NCBI RefSeq assembly: GCF_036345915.1
Contig: NZ_CP107785.1
Location: 6,262,001-6,326,000, forward strand
Direction of reading: 5' to 3'
Source: Nocardia sp. NBC_00565
GTDB lineage: Bacteria > Actinomycetota > Actinomycetes > Mycobacteriales > Mycobacteriaceae
Length of the DNA stretch: 64,000 bases
The position numbers and the translations under genes were made by a program. Shown here in pieces: positions 33,901-48,900 of the stretch. A model generated the notes under the pieces. That model had not been told where the DNA came from, searched no databases, and saw only the letters and a program-made list of their open reading frames with translations. The first letter of the stretch is position 1; each line of letters starts with the position of its first letter.

Positions 33901-36900
33901 CACCTGGTACACCGGAAGATGCGCGGTGGACCGGGGCGGATTCAGCGCCTCCACGACCTGTTCGAAGGGCACATCCGCATGTGCGAACGCGGCCAGGTCC
34001 GTCTCGCGCGTCGCGGCGAGCAATTCGGCGAACGGCTGATGCGACAACACCCGCGACCGCAATACGACCGTATTGACGAACATGCCGATCAGATCGTCGA
34101 GTTCGCGCTCCCCACGGCCGGCCACCGGTATGCCTATCGCGACGTCGTCGACGCCTGCCAGCCTTGACAGCAGGACGGTCAACGCGGCGTGCAGGACCAT
34201 GAAGACCGTGGAGTTCGCCTCGCGCGCAACCACCTCGATCCGCGCCCGCAACTGCGCGGAAATCTCGAAATCGACTGCGCGGCCGCGCATGGACGCAACC
34301 GGCGGTCGGGGCAGGTCGGTCGGCAACTCGAGCAGCTCGGCCAGCCCGCCGAGTGTGTCCTTCCAGAATCGCAACTGCCCGGACATTACCGAGTCGGGAT
34401 CGTGCTCATCGCCGAGCACCTCGCGCCGCCACAACGTGTAGTCCGCGTACTGGATCGGAAGGACCGGCCACATCGGCTCTGTCCCTTGCCTACTCGCCTG
34501 GTAGGCCGCTGCCACGTCCCGCGCGAGCGGCATCATCGACTGTCCGTCGGCGCAGATGTGATGCACGGTGATCACCAAAACGTGATCCCGGGCATCGAGG
34601 GCGAACAACTCGGCGCGCAACGGCGGCGCCTGTGTCACATCGAAGCTCGCCGAGACCGCGGCGGCCGCCCGCTCCATCACATGCTCTTCGTCGACCTTGA
34701 CCGGAGTCAGTACGGGCGCGACCTCCTCGACGGCGACAACGACCTGATGAGGCGATCCGTCGATCATCGGGAACTTGGTGCGGAGCGACTCGTGCCGTTC
34801 GATCACCAGTTCGCACGCGTGTCGCAGCGCGGCGATGTCGAGCTCGCCCCTCAGCCGAATCACCAGCGGGATGTTGTACGCGCCGACCGAGGTATCGAAC
34901 TGATTGAGGAACCACATCCGCTGCTGCGCCGGCGAAAGCGGCACAAGAGCAGGCCGAGTTCGCGGTGCCAGCCGCACCCGGATGTTCCGGTCGAAAGTAG
35001 CCAGACGCGCGGCGAGCTCGGCGACTGTCGATGCTTCGAACAGGTCCCGGACGCCGATGCTCACTCCGAGTGCCGTACTCAGCTGGGCAGTCACCCGCGT
35101 TGCCGACAGCGAATTGCCACCGAGGTCGAAGAAGCTGTCCGTTGCCCCAATTCTCTCGATGCCCAAGACGTTCCCGAACACTTCCGCGATGTGCCGCTCG
35201 GCGTCGGTGCGCGGGGCGATCCACCGACCGTCCGAGAACTCCGGCATGGGAAGCGCCCCGCGGTCGAGTTTGCCGGTGGTGGTGAGGGGCAATTCGGTGA
35301 GCGTCATGAACACGTCGGGCACCATGTGCGCAGGCAGTCGCAACCGTGCGGCGGCCCGGACATCGTTCGGATCTACATCCTCGGCGCTGACGAAGTAGCC
35401 GACGAGTCGGTCGATGCCACGTTCGTCCTTCCGCAGCGCCACCACCGCATGTTCGATCCCGGGATGCCCGGCCAGGACGGATTCGATCTCACCGAGTTCG
35501 ATGCGTTGACCGCGAATCTTGACCTGGAAATCGCGGCGGCCGAGGTATTCCAAGGTGTGCTCCGGTGTCCAACGGGCCAGGTCGCCGGTGCGGTACATGC
35601 GCGAGCCTGCCGCACCGAACGGGTTCGGCACGAACGCCACCGCTGTTGTCGCAGGCCGGTTCACGTATCCGCGTGCCAGTTGCACGCCCGCGAGGTACAA
35701 CTCCCCCGCTACCCCGACCGGCACCGGCCGCAACCACTCATCCAGCACAACGGCCTCGACACCACGGATCGGACGGCCGATCGTCACCACGTCACCGGGG
35801 AACAACTCGCTGATGCCGACCAGGATCGTGGTTTCGGTCGGACCGTATCCGTTCAACAGAAGCCGGCCCGGCGCCCACATCGCGACCGTTTCCGGCGACA
35901 CCGCCTCACCACCGGCCGCCAGCACCCGCAATGATTCCAGTCCGGCGGGCGACATTGTCGCCAGCACGCTCGGTGTCAGGAACGCGTGCGAAACCCGCTG
36001 CGCCCGAATCAGTTCCCCCAGCGCTTCGCCCGCGAACAGATCCGGCGGCGGCACCAACAGCACCGCACCGTTGGCATGCGCCAGCAGCACCTCGAGCACC
36101 AGCACGTCGAAGCCGGGAGCGGCGGCGTGCAGCACTCGTGACCCGCTGTCCACATCGAAGCGGTCACGCTGCACTGATGCGAAATTCGCCAGCCCCTCGT
36201 GGGTGACCGCGACCCCCTTCGGTGTCCCTGTCGACCCCGAGGTGTAGATCACGTATGCCGCATCCCGGACGTGCGGGGTACGCACGCATTCCGCGTCGGT
36301 CACGGCGGCTGTCGATCGCGAGGCGATCGACTCAGCGGTGTCCGGATCATCGAGAACCAGCAGGCGCACCGCCCGGGGAAGCAGGTCCCGCGACGCCGAG
36401 ACCGTGACCGCCACCTGCACATTGGAGTCGGCCACCATGAGCGCGACCCGCTCGGCCGGATTCCGGGTATCGACCGGCACGAACCCCGCACCCGCTTTGG
36501 TCACCGCCCACAGCGCGACTACGAACTCCACCGACCGCGGCATGACCAGCGCGACCTGATCACCCGGGCCTACGCCGCACCCGATCAAGTATCGCGCCAC
36601 CTGGTTCGACCAGGCGTCCAGCTCGGTGTAGGACACCGTGCGCTCGCCCGAAATCAATGCCGCCGCAGCGGGATTCGCGGCTCCACCCGCTGATAGCAAC
36701 TCTGCCAGCAGGCGCGGTGCCTCGGCGCTGCCACCCGAAGCGGGCACCAGCTCGCACCGCTCGCGCGTGGACAGCAGATCGATGGCACCGAGTGGCGTGC
36801 CCGGATCGGTCGTGACCGTGCGCAGCACTGTTTCGATACGGGCGGCGAGAGCGGCCGCCGTTACCTCGTCGATGCGGGCCCGCTGGTAACGGATTCTGAC

Positions 36901-39900
36901 GTGCAACTCGTCGGTGTGGTGCGCCTGCACGGTGATCGGATAGTGCGCGGCGTCACTTCCTTCCGCCGAGACCACCCGCATACCATCGATGTCGGCATCA
37001 CCCAAGCCGCTGCTGTCGACCGGATACGACTCGAAGACGACCAGGCTGTCGAACAGCTGGGTGCTGCCCGTGGCCGTCATGATCTGCGACAGTTCGAGGT
37101 AGTGGTGGTCGAGCAGACGGGTGTTGGCGGCCTGCAATCGGTTCAGCGCGTCCTCGATGGTCAGATCCCGGCGCATGTCGGCGGCGACCGGGATTGTATT
37201 GATGAACAGACCGATCATCGACTCGACGCCCGGCAGGTCGGCGGGACGTCCGGAGACCGTGCTACCGAATACCACGCGTTCAACGCCGAGCAGGTTGCCC
37301 AGTACCAGCGCCCAGGCGAACTGCACGATCGTTGCCATCGTCACCGCTTGTGCCCGAGCGAACTCCACCAACTCGTCCGTGACGGCGCGATCGAGGACAA
37401 TCGCGAGATCGATCGGGATATCCACGGTCGCATCCGCGCGCGAATCGGCGACCAACGTGGGTTCGGTGAAATCGCGCAGCGCGTCTCGCCATACCTCGAT
37501 GCCGGTGGACCACTCGCGCTGGTCCAGCCAGTCCAGGTAATCGCGGTACGACGCCACGGCGGGCAACAGGTCCGCCTGTGTGTCCACCGCATACAAGCCG
37601 ATCAGCTCACGCCACAGTAGCGGCAGCGACCAGCCGTCCAGCAGGAGGTGGTGCGCCGTCAGCACCAGCCGGAAGTCTTGCGGCGCTATGGCAACGATCA
37701 AGAACCGCAGCAGCGGTGGATCGGCGGGATCGAAGGTGACCGCCCGTTCGGCTGCGATCAGCTCATCCAGTTCCATTGTGCTGTCGGTCAGATCGATTCT
37801 GCGCCAGCACACGGCGGTGTCGGCGGGAACAACCTGTGCAGGAACGCCGTCGGCCGTTCGGGTGAAGGCGGCCCGCAGGTTGGGATACCGCTCGAGCAAG
37901 GCGCTCGCAGAACGCTCGAGCCGGTTCTCGTCGACGACGCCGGCAAGGGCGACTACCGATTGCGCCGTGTAGACATCGAGTTCGCCGGCGGCGAGCTCGG
38001 CGTGGAACAGCAGCCCCGCCTGGAGCGGTGCCAGCGACCATACGTCGGTCAGCGGTCCGTACCGGTCGGCGAACGCGTCCAGGTCGGGCTGCGTGAGGTC
38101 GACGAGGGGAACGTCTGCTCGGGAGAGTCCCCAGTCATTGTTCGCGCGGGCCGCCGTGGCGATCCCGGTCACGGCGTCGATCCATTCGTCGACGAGTTCG
38201 GCCACGTCATCGTGGTCGAGCAAGCGCGAGGCGTAGCCGACGTGCGCCGACAGCTGAGGTCCGGCCTCGGCGTCCACGATATTCACATCGATCGTGACGA
38301 CCGCTACCGCAGGCATGTCCGGATCGAATGCGGCCCGTCTATCGAACTCCTCCTCGGTCGGAATCCACGCGACCTCCGACAATGTCGTGAGATCGACGCC
38401 GACGCGGCCGAGATTATTGAAACTGATCTGCGGCTCGGGCGACGCTGCGAGGCGGTCCGCCGTGTCGGTGTTCAGATAGCGCAGCAGGCCGTAACCGATT
38501 CCCTTGTCCGGGATGTCGCGCAGCTGGTCTTTCACGGACTTCACCGCCGCGCGCGGGTCCGTGTCCTCGATCCCGCTCAGGTCGAGCGCAACCGGATACG
38601 CGTTGGTGAACCACCCCACGGTGCGTGAGACGTCTGCTCCCGCAGCAATCTGCTCCGCACGCCCATGGCCCTCCAGCAGGACTTTCATGCCCTCGTGAGC
38701 GAGGCCGCGCCGCCTGCGCCAGCGGGTCACCGCCACGGCCAGACCGGCCAGCAGCGCATCGTCGACGCCGCCGCGAACGGCTTCGGGCACCGCGTCGAGC
38801 AACGCCGAAGTAACCTCCGTCGGGATGGACACCGCCAGATGCCGCACAGTTGACTGGATGTCGACGGCGGGATCCAATGCCGCACGGCCGAGCAGCGGAT
38901 CGGCAGCCGCACTCATCCGGTGCCACAGCTCGAACTCACCAGCGCGACCCGCGGCAGCGGCGGCCAACGCGTGCGCCCACCGACGCATGGACGTGCCCTG
39001 CGCGGGCAACTCCACCGGTTGCCCCTGCGTGATCTGTTGCCAGGCAGCCACGAAGTCGGGAACCAGGATCCGCCACGACACCCCATCGACAGCCAGGTGA
39101 TGGATCACGATGAGGGCACGGGCATCGGCATCGACGCCCGGTTCGGGAAGCAGGCACACGACCTGCAGCATCCGGCCCTCGGCCGGATCGAGACCGTCGG
39201 ATGCCTCGGCCAATGCCTCTTCCACCACGGCGGTGAAACCGTCGCTGCCCGGAGCCTCGTCCGCACGGAATGTGCGGGTCAGAACCGAACCCGCGGCATC
39301 GGCGGCGCTTTCGGGCAGCACGTCCAGCCGTCGTTCGCGCAGCCTCGAGCGCAACATGTCGTGCCGTTCGAGCACCGCCTGCACGGTCGAGGTCACGTCG
39401 TCGACTCGCGCGTCACGCGGCAACCGCACCAGCATCGACTGGGCGAACCGATCAGCGACCCCGACTCGGTCGGCGAACCAGGACACGATCGGCGTCAACG
39501 GGATTTCGCCCACCCCGCCCCCGGGCAGCTCCTCGAGCGACACCCGTTCGGAAGCCGCGGCCACCAGCGCCAACCCGCGAACGGTCCTGCGCTCGAATAC
39601 ATCCCGAGCTGTCACGACGACACCCGCGGATTTCAGTCGGGATGCCAACTGGATCGACATGATGGAATCACCACCGAGCGCGAAGAACGAGGTTGTCGCG
39701 CCGACCGACGTTATCCCGAGTACGTCCGCGAAGACCGCGGCGATGGCGCGTTCCAGGTCGGTCGATGCCGCGACGGCATCATCTCCGACGGTTTCGAAGA
39801 CGGGTTCCGGCAGCGCCTTCCGATCCACCTTGCCGGTCGAAGCGAGCGGCATGCGGTCGAGCACCGTTAGCGTCGACGGCACCATGTGCGCGGGCAATAC

Positions 39901-42900
39901 GGCAGCGACATGCTCGAGCACGGTGCTCGGTTCGACGACCGTTCCGAGCTCCGGCACGATGTACGCGGCGAGCGTAGGTTGCCCGCCGGATCCGCTGCGA
40001 CTCACCGTCACAGCGGAGGCCACCCTGGGATGCGCGAGCAGCGCGGCGTCGATCTCGCCGAGTTCGATGCGCTGACCACGAATCTTGACCTGGAAGTCGA
40101 TGCGGCCGATGTATTCCAACGCGCCCCGCGCGGTCCAGCGGACGATGTCGCCGGTGCGATACATCCGCGAACCCGGTTCACCGTATGGATTCGCCACGAA
40201 CGCGCCCGCCGTCGCCGCAGGCCGATTCAGGTACCCGCGCGACAGCTGAGCACCCGAAAGGTACAGCTCCCCCGCTACTCCGACCGGCACCGGCCGCATC
40301 CGCGCGTCCAAGACCACGGCCTCCGCACCACGGATCGGACCGCCGATCGTGATCACGTCGGTGGGCTGCACCGGGTCACTCATCGTGATCACGATCGTCG
40401 TCTCCGTCGGACCGTAGATGTTGTGCAACCGCCGGCCCGGCGCCCAGGCAGCAACCACATCCGTAGCCACCATCTCACCGCCGACCGCCAGCATCCGCAC
40501 CGAATCGAGACCGGCAGGCGACATCGTCGCCAACACACTCGGTGTCAGGAACGCATGGGACACCTGATGCGCCTTGATCAACTCGGCCAGATCCGGGCCG
40601 CCGAACACCTCCGGTGGCGACACGACCAACGACGCGCAGGCCGCGTGCGCCATCAATGCCTCGAGCAGGACCGCATCGAAGGCGGGTGCCGCCACTTGCA
40701 GCACTCGCGACGTGCTGTCCACCCGATAACGATCACGCTGCTCGGCCGCGAAGCCCGCCAACCCCTCGTGCGTGACGACAACGCCCTTCGGCGTTCCCGT
40801 CGACCCGGACGTATAGACCACATACGCCGCATCCTGAATCCGCAATACGCGTGGGCGATCCGCGTCGGTGATCGCGCGGCCAGGGTGCGAGGCGATTTCG
40901 GCGGCCGAACGCGGGTCGTCGAGCACCAGCCATCGGACACCACCCGGCAACGACGTGCGTGCGGCCGTGAGCGTGATCCCGACTTCGACACCGGAATCGT
41001 TCACCATGTGCGCGATCCGCTCCATGGGATACCGCAAATCCACCGGGACGAATGTGGCGCCGGTCTTCGCTATCGCCCACATGGCGATGTGATAGTCGAC
41101 CGACCGCGGCACGGCGAGGGCTATGAACACTCCGGGTCCGACACCCTGGACGAGCAGGTGACCGGCGAGCTGGTTGGCCCGACGGTCGAGCTCCCCGTAG
41201 CTGAGGGTCTCGCTGTCCCCGATCAGGGCAATCGCAGATGGGTCTGCTGCCACGGCCGACGCCAACAGAACGGGAAGCAGGCACGGGGGTGTGGTGTCGC
41301 CACCACGTGCCGGGAGGAGGCGTTCTGCCTCCTCAGCGCTCAGCAGCCCGATGTCGCCTATCGGCCGGGTCGGATCGAAGGTGACTGCTTCGAGGACACG
41401 AATAAACCGCTCGGCAAGCGATTCGGCGGTCGATTCGACGAACAGGTCTGTGGCGTAGATGATCTCGCCGTCGATACCGGCAGGCCGATCGCCCTCGAGG
41501 CGTTCGGTCAGCAGCACGGTGAGGTCGGTCTTGGCCTGCGCAATGCCCGGGTCGAGGAGTTCGACATCGATACCGGGCAGCTCGAATCGAGCCGCGCGCG
41601 TGTTCTGCAACCCGAACATCACCTGATACAGCGGCGAATACGCCGTCGAGCGAGGACGATCGAGGACGTCGACGAGCCTTTCATAGGGCAGATCCGCGTG
41701 TGCGAGCGCCTCCAGGTCGACGCCGCGTACCTCCGCCAACAGGTCCCGGAACGACCGGTCGTCGCGAACCCGTGTGCGCAACACCACGGTGTTGACGAAC
41801 ATGCCGACCAGATCGTCCAGGGCCCGCCTGCCACGACCGGCGACCGGAGTGCCGACCGAGACGTCCTCGCTGTGCGCGGTGCGAGCCAACAGAATCGCCA
41901 ACGCCGCGTGCAGCACGACGAACACGGTGACGCCCTCACGGTGTGCCAGCCGCACGATGTCGTCGTGCAGCCGCGTCGACATGCCGAAGCGAACGTTGCC
42001 ACCGTCCATCGACATCGTGGCGGGCCGAGGCCGATCGGTCGGCAGGCCGAGCAGTTCCGGGGCATCGCCGAGAACCTCGCTCCAGTACGCGATCTGCCGC
42101 GCGATCACCGACGCCGGATCGTCCTCGGAGCCGAGCATCTCCTGCTGCCACATCGCGTAGTCGGCATACTGGACTTCCAGCGATTCCCACTGCGGCGCGC
42201 GACCATCCACACGTGTCCGGTAGGCGGCGAACACATCGCGGGCGAGCGGCGCCATCGACGAGCCGTCGGCCGCGATGTGATGAATCACGAGCACCATCAC
42301 ATGATCGTCGGCGCCGATGCGATAGAGCCGCGCCCGGACGGGCGCGGATTCCGCGATATCGAAACCCGTCCCGACGGCCCGCTGGATCCGGTCGGCCAGC
42401 TCTGTGTCGTCGACGACCGGCTCCGGATCCAACACCATGTCTGCGGCTATCGCCGCGACATCCTGCACGACCTGACACGGTTCACCGTCGACAGCGGGAT
42501 ACACCGTCCGCAACGGCTCATGCCGGGTCAACACGTCGAGGAACGCCGCTCGCAACGCGTCGACATCCAATGGTCCGGTCAACCGGGCCGCGAAACAGAT
42601 GTTGTATGCCGCCGAGGCCGTGTCGAACTGGTTGAGGAACCATATGCGTCGTTGAGCCGCCACCAACGGGACGGCCGCGGGGCGTGGTCGCGGCACGAGC
42701 GGAATCACCGTAGAACGGGTACGCATCGCGATCTGTTCGGCCAATCCGGCAATCGTCGGTTCGTCGAAAATGTCACGGATGCCGACCTCGACACCGAGAG
42801 CTGCCTCGGCCCGCGCCGCGATCTGGGCAGCCGAGAGCGAGTTGACACCGATCTCGAAGACGTTCGCCGTCACGCTCACCCGGTCGGCGCTCGTGAGTTC

Positions 42901-45900
42901 GGCGACAATTCTCGCAAGCGCCACCTCGCGATCGGTTCGAGGCGAGACGAATTCCTCGCCGTCGTCGAACACCGGCTGCGGCAACGCGGCTCGGTCGAGC
43001 TTGCCGTTCGCGGTGAGCGGCATCGAATCGAGCACCTGGACACCGGCCGGAACCAGGTACGACGGCAGCGAGCGAGTGAGCTGATCGCGAATCGCGCGGC
43101 CATCGGTCACCGCACCCGGTGCCAGCGTCACATATCCGACGACTCGTTCCGCCGTCACGACGGCCACAGCCCGCGCGACTTGCGCAATCGCAAGCAGCGC
43201 CGCTTGGATGTCACCCGGTTCCACCCGCTGACCGCGGACCTTCACCTGGAAGTCACTGCGGCCCAAGAACTCCAGCTCCCGAGTTTTCGTCCACCGGACC
43301 AGGTCGCCGGTGCGATACAGTCGCTGCCCCGCCGCACCGAACGGGTGCGCGACGAAGCCGCCGCAGGTGAGGTCGGCGCGCGCGTGATATCCGCGCGCCA
43401 GCTGGACGCCCGACACGTACAGTTCGCCGACGACACCGATCGGCACTGGTCGCAACCGCGAATCCAGCACGTAGACCTCCATGCCGGACACAGGCGCACC
43501 GATTGGGACCGTCGCATGGGTTGTCACGCCTGGCAGGCACCGCGCAGCCGTGACGACCTCCGCCTCCGCCGGGCCGTACCAGTTCACCAGATCCGCATTC
43601 ACGAACACACGCGCCGCAGCGTCGACAGTGCCCTGCGCCAGCGCCTCACCCGCGACGAATACCCGCCGGATCGATGGCAGCTGTGCAGCGCCCGTGGATT
43701 CGAGGAGAACATCGAGCATCGACGGGACGAAGTGGACCGTGGTGACCTGATGACTTGCGATGACACCTGCCAGGTACACCGGGTCGCGGTGCCCGTCGGG
43801 TTCAGCGACGATGATCTGCGCACCGGTCTGCAGTGGCCAGAACAACTCCCACACCGCGATGTCGAAGGTGATCGGTGTCTTGTACAGCACCGTGTCGGAC
43901 GCGTCGTGTGGCCACTGCTGCTGCGCCCACGCCAACTGGCTCACGGTCGCGGCATGGGTCAGGGCGACCCCCTTGGGCACGCCGGTGGAGCCGGAGGTGA
44001 ACAGGACGTAGGCGATGTTGTCCGGCCGGAGCGGCGCGCGCCGCTCCGTGTCCGTGATCGGGGCATCGGGCACACCGGCCAGATCCACGCGATCGACGCG
44101 CGCGGATTCGAATCCATCCGGCAGTTGGTCGCCGTCCGCGGATGTCGTGAGCACCACCAGCGGCTGCGCCGCATTCAGCAGGCCGGCGATCCGCCCGCTC
44201 GGATGATCCGGATCGATCGGAAGGAACGCGGCGCCCGCCTTGGCCACCGCGTACAGCGCTGTAACGAGCTCAGCCGACCGGCGGATAGCCACCGCCACAA
44301 CGGATTCCGGCCCCGCACCGCGGGCGATGAGCCATCGGGCCAGACGATTGACGCGGGCGTCGAAATCCCGGTAGGTCCAAACGTTACCCGCTGGAAGGCA
44401 GATCGCCGGAGCGTCCGGAGTGCGTGCGACCTGTTCGTCGAAAGCGTCGACCAGGGTCCGGCCCGTCGCGACGGCGCCGCCGGTGTCGTTCCATCGCTCC
44501 AGCAGCAGGTGCCGCTCTGTGCCGTCGAGCAGCTCGATCCTGTCGAGGGGCGAGCCGGCCTTGGTCGCGGCGGCGTCGAGGACGCGCATGAATTGTTCGG
44601 CGAAACGCCGTACGGAGTCCTCGTCGAACAGGTCCGTGGCGTACGTCAGGCGCAGCGTCATACCGGTCGGCTCGTTGTGTGTGCCGTGCCGCTCCGTCAT
44701 CATCATCAGCATGTCGTAGATCGCGGCACTGTCGCCCGGGTCGACGTTCTCGATAGCGAGACCCGGAAGTTCGACGCCTGCTTGCACCATGTTCTGGTAG
44801 GCGAGCATGACCTGGAACAGCGGTGTGTGCGCTGTGGACCGCGCGGGATTGAGTGTCTCCACCAGCTGTTCGAACGGGACGGTGGTGTGGTCGAATGCCT
44901 CGAGGTCGGTGCGGCGCACCTGATTCAGCAGGCTGAAGAATGTCTGATCGGGTGCGATCCGGGTGCGCATCACCAAGGTGTTGACGAACATCCCGACAAG
45001 GTTGTCGAGTGATCGGTGGCCGCGGCCGGCGTGTGGCACGCCGATGGTGATGTCGTCGCTGCCGGACAATCTCGACAGCAATACCGCCAAGGCCGTGTGC
45101 ACAACCATGAACGTCGTCGCCCCGGCTCGCCGCGCCAGCGCCTCCACGCGGCCCTGCAGCCCACCCGGGATCGTCACGTGGATGACCGCGCCGCGCTGTG
45201 TCTGCACCAGCGGCCGCGGCCGATCGGTCGGCAGCTCGATCAGGTCGGGTATGCCCGCGAGTTGGGTTCGCCAGTAGGCGATGTCGCGGGCGATGTATGA
45301 ACCCGGGTCGTCCGCCGAGCCGAGTACCTCGCGCTGCCAGAGGGCGTAATCGGCAAACTGCACTGTCAGCGGCGCCCAGTCCGGCGGGTTCCCGCTGGAC
45401 CGCGCCTGATAGGCCGTGACGATATCGGTGGCCAGCGGCGCCACCGAAAAGCCGTCGCAACTGATGTGGTGCACGGCCAGCGCCACCGTCCAGATCGCGT
45501 CCGACAGCTGGTACAGCTCTATCCGCAGCGGCACACCCTTCGCCACATCGAATCCGATGCTCGAGAATTCGGCCAACCGGTGTGACAGCTCGCGCGCATC
45601 GATCGGCTGCGGCGTGAGATCGCACCTCGCGACGACATCGGCCGCGTCCAGCACGACCTGAGTGGGCGTACCGTCGACTGCCGGATACACGGTGCGCAAG
45701 CTCTCGTGCCGCTCGATGACATCACCGACGGCCGCTACCAGCGCATCGATATCGAGGACACCGTCGAGCCGAATCGCGAGCGGCACAACGTATCCGGCCG
45801 AATCGGTATCGAACTGGTTGAGGAACCACATCCGAGCCTGTGCCTGCGACAGCGGAAGGCGATCCGGCCGCGGCTTCCGAGTCGGCGCGGGAAGACTCGG

Positions 45901-48900
45901 CACCGCACGCAACTGCGAGATACGCTCGGCCAGGTCGGCAACCGTGGGCGCCTCGAATATCACTCGTACCGGTATGGACACATCGACGACGTCGCCGATG
46001 CGGCTCAGTGCGCGAGTCGCGGTGAGCGAATTTCCGCCCAGGTCGAAGAAGTTGTCGTCCGCACCGATCTCGGGCAGGCCGAAAAGCTCGCCGAAAACAC
46101 CAGCGATGGTCTGCTCGACGAGCCCCTGCGGCGCCCGGTACTCGGACTCGTAGGCGCTCGGATCCGGCACGGGCAAAGCTCTGTAGTCGACCTTGCCGTT
46201 CGCCGTGAGCGGGATCGAGTCGATCCGGACCACCGGTGACGGCACCATATAGGCGGGCAGTCGTTGCAGCAGAAAGCCCCGAATCTCCTTGGCATCGAGC
46301 GCTTCTCCGGCCACCACATAGGCGATCAAGCGCTGCTCACCGCGGTCGGTGTGTACCTGCGCGACGGCCGCGCTCACCTGCTCGTTGGCGAGCAACGCGG
46401 CTTCGATGTCGCCGAGTTCGATTCGCAGGCCGCGAACCTTCACCTGGGAGTCGGCGCGGCCGACATATCGGATGCCTCCGCCCTTGTCCCAGCGCACCAG
46501 GTCGCCCGTGCGATACAGGCGAGAACCGCCCGCACCACCGAAGGGATCGGCGATGAACGTCGCCGCCGTCGGACCGGGACATTCGTGGTACCCGCGGGCC
46601 AGCTGGACACCGCCCAGATACAGCTCACCGGTCACTCCGACGGGAACCGGATGCAACCGCGAATCCAACACGTGGACAACTACATTCGCCTCAGGGACGC
46701 CGATCGGCACCGCGATGCCGTCGACCGCGTCGATCCGGTGGGCGGTCACGCTGACCGCGGCCTCGGTCGGCCCGTACAGGTTGTCGATGCGCGCATCACT
46801 GAGATCCCGGAATCTGCGGACAGTTTCAGCCGGGAGCGCCTCGCCGATGCACAGCACACGACGGAGGTCCAGGAGCTCGCGAGGGGCGGCCACCTCGACG
46901 AATGCCGAGAGCAAGGACGGTACGAAATCCACGGTGGTCACCCGATGCGCTGCCATCAGCCGGGCCACGGCCTCGGGGTCACCGTGCGCGTCGGGACCCG
47001 CGACAACCAAAGATGCGCCACAGATCAACGCGGAGAACAGCTCCCAGACCGACAGGTCGAATGTGACCGGCGTCCGCAGCAGCATGACGTCGTCGCCACC
47101 GAGCTGGTAATGATCCCGCATCCACCGGAGTTGATTCACCACCGCGGCGTGCGGAATCGCCACGCCCTTCGGCACACCCGTCGAGCCAGAGGTGTAGATG
47201 ACATACGCCAGATCGTCCGGATGCAGCGGCCGGCTCCGATCGGCGTCGGTCACCGTCGACGGATCTGTGTGCTCGGCGTCGAGTTCCTCGAGCGACCACA
47301 CCGGCACGCCATCGGGCAGACTCACCTTGTCGACCAGACGGGTGAGGACCGCACTCGGCCGCGCAGCATCGAGGACGGCACGCACGCGGTCGGACGGGTG
47401 ATCCGGATCGAGGGGCAAATAGGCTGCACCGGCCGCGTGGATCGCGTACAGGGTGGTCAGCAGATCGATGGAGCGCCGCATCGCCACTGCCACAACGGTT
47501 TCCGGGCGGACCCCGCGGCCGATCAGCACTCGGGCGAGCGAATTCACCCGCGCCGCGAACTCACGGTAGGTGAGCCGATCGCCGTTCTCGGCGTCGAGAA
47601 CCGCTGTGTACTCGGGCGTCGCCGCTGCCTGCGCGGCGAATAGGTCCGCGATCGTCGAGCTCGATTGGTGCGTCGTCTCCCCTGTCGAACGCGTTGTCAG
47701 TTCGCGCGCCTCGTGTGCGGTCAGCAGGTCGATGTCGCCGATGGCCCGGGTGGGATCGGCAACGACCGCACGCAGGAGCAACAGGTAGCGGTCGAACATC
47801 GTGGTGATCGTTGCCTCGTCGAACAGATCCGTCGCGTAACCGAATTCGACTGCCATCTCGCCCGGTTCACCGCCGGGCTCGAGAGCGTCGACGAGATTCA
47901 GATGCAGGTCGTATTTCGCCACGCTCGAGTCGGCCATGCGAGCCGAAACCGTCAGGCCCTCGAACGTCACCGTGGGGATCTCGATGTTCTGGAACGAGAA
48001 TCCGACCTGCGTCAACGGTGCGTGTGCGGTTGTGCGCGGCGGGTTCAGTACCTCCACGAGGCGTTCGAATGGAATGTCGGCGTTCTCGAAGGCAGCCAGA
48101 TCGGTGGCCCGGACTTGTTCCAGAATCCGGGTGAAGGAGGCATCGGGCTCGATGTGCGCCCGCAACACCAGCGTGTTGACGAACATGCCGATCAGGCCGT
48201 CGAGTCCGGGATCGCCGCGACCCGCGATGGGTGTGCCGACCGCGATGTCGCCGGTTCCCGACAGTCGCGCCAGCAACGCCGCGAACGCCGCGTGCGTCAC
48301 CATGAAGACCGTTGTGTCGTGGCGGCGGGCCAGCACGGCCAGGTCACGATGGAGGTCGGCAGGCAATGTCGTCGACACTGTCGCGCCGTGGAACGACTGC
48401 TTCACCGGCCGTGGACGGTCGGTAGGCAGGTCGAGCACCTCGGGCAGATCGGCGAGGGCTGCCTGCCAATATCCGGTCTGGGCGACAGTGGCAGTGTGCG
48501 GGTCGTCCTCGGTGCCGAGCAGCTTTCGTTGCCACAGAGCGTAATCCGCATACTGCACGGGCAGCGGCGCCCATTGCGGCGCCTGCTGCCGAGCGCGGGC
48601 CTGGTAGGCGGTCATCAGGTCTGCGGCGAGCGGGCCGAGCGATGACCCGTCGATGCTGATGTGATGAACCACGAGAACCAGGGTGTGTTCGTCGGATGCG
48701 CTGCGCAGCAATGTGATCCGGCATGGCACCGCGGACGTGACGTCGAACCCGACCGCCACTTCGGCGATAATCCATGCCTCGACTTCACCCGCCGCGACGG
48801 TCACCGGCGCCAACTTCGGTAGGACGGTATCCACCGGGACGATCACCTGGTGCGGTCCGCTTTCGCTGTCCGGGTAGATGGTGCGGAGGGATTCATGTCG

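Noticed and set aside
39886..45012. 1708-codon open frame antisense to the NRPS
   Set aside because: It arises from GC-rich codon bias on the opposite strand. The translation is His/Arg-rich with no domain, while the minus strand encodes perfect NRPS motifs throughout.
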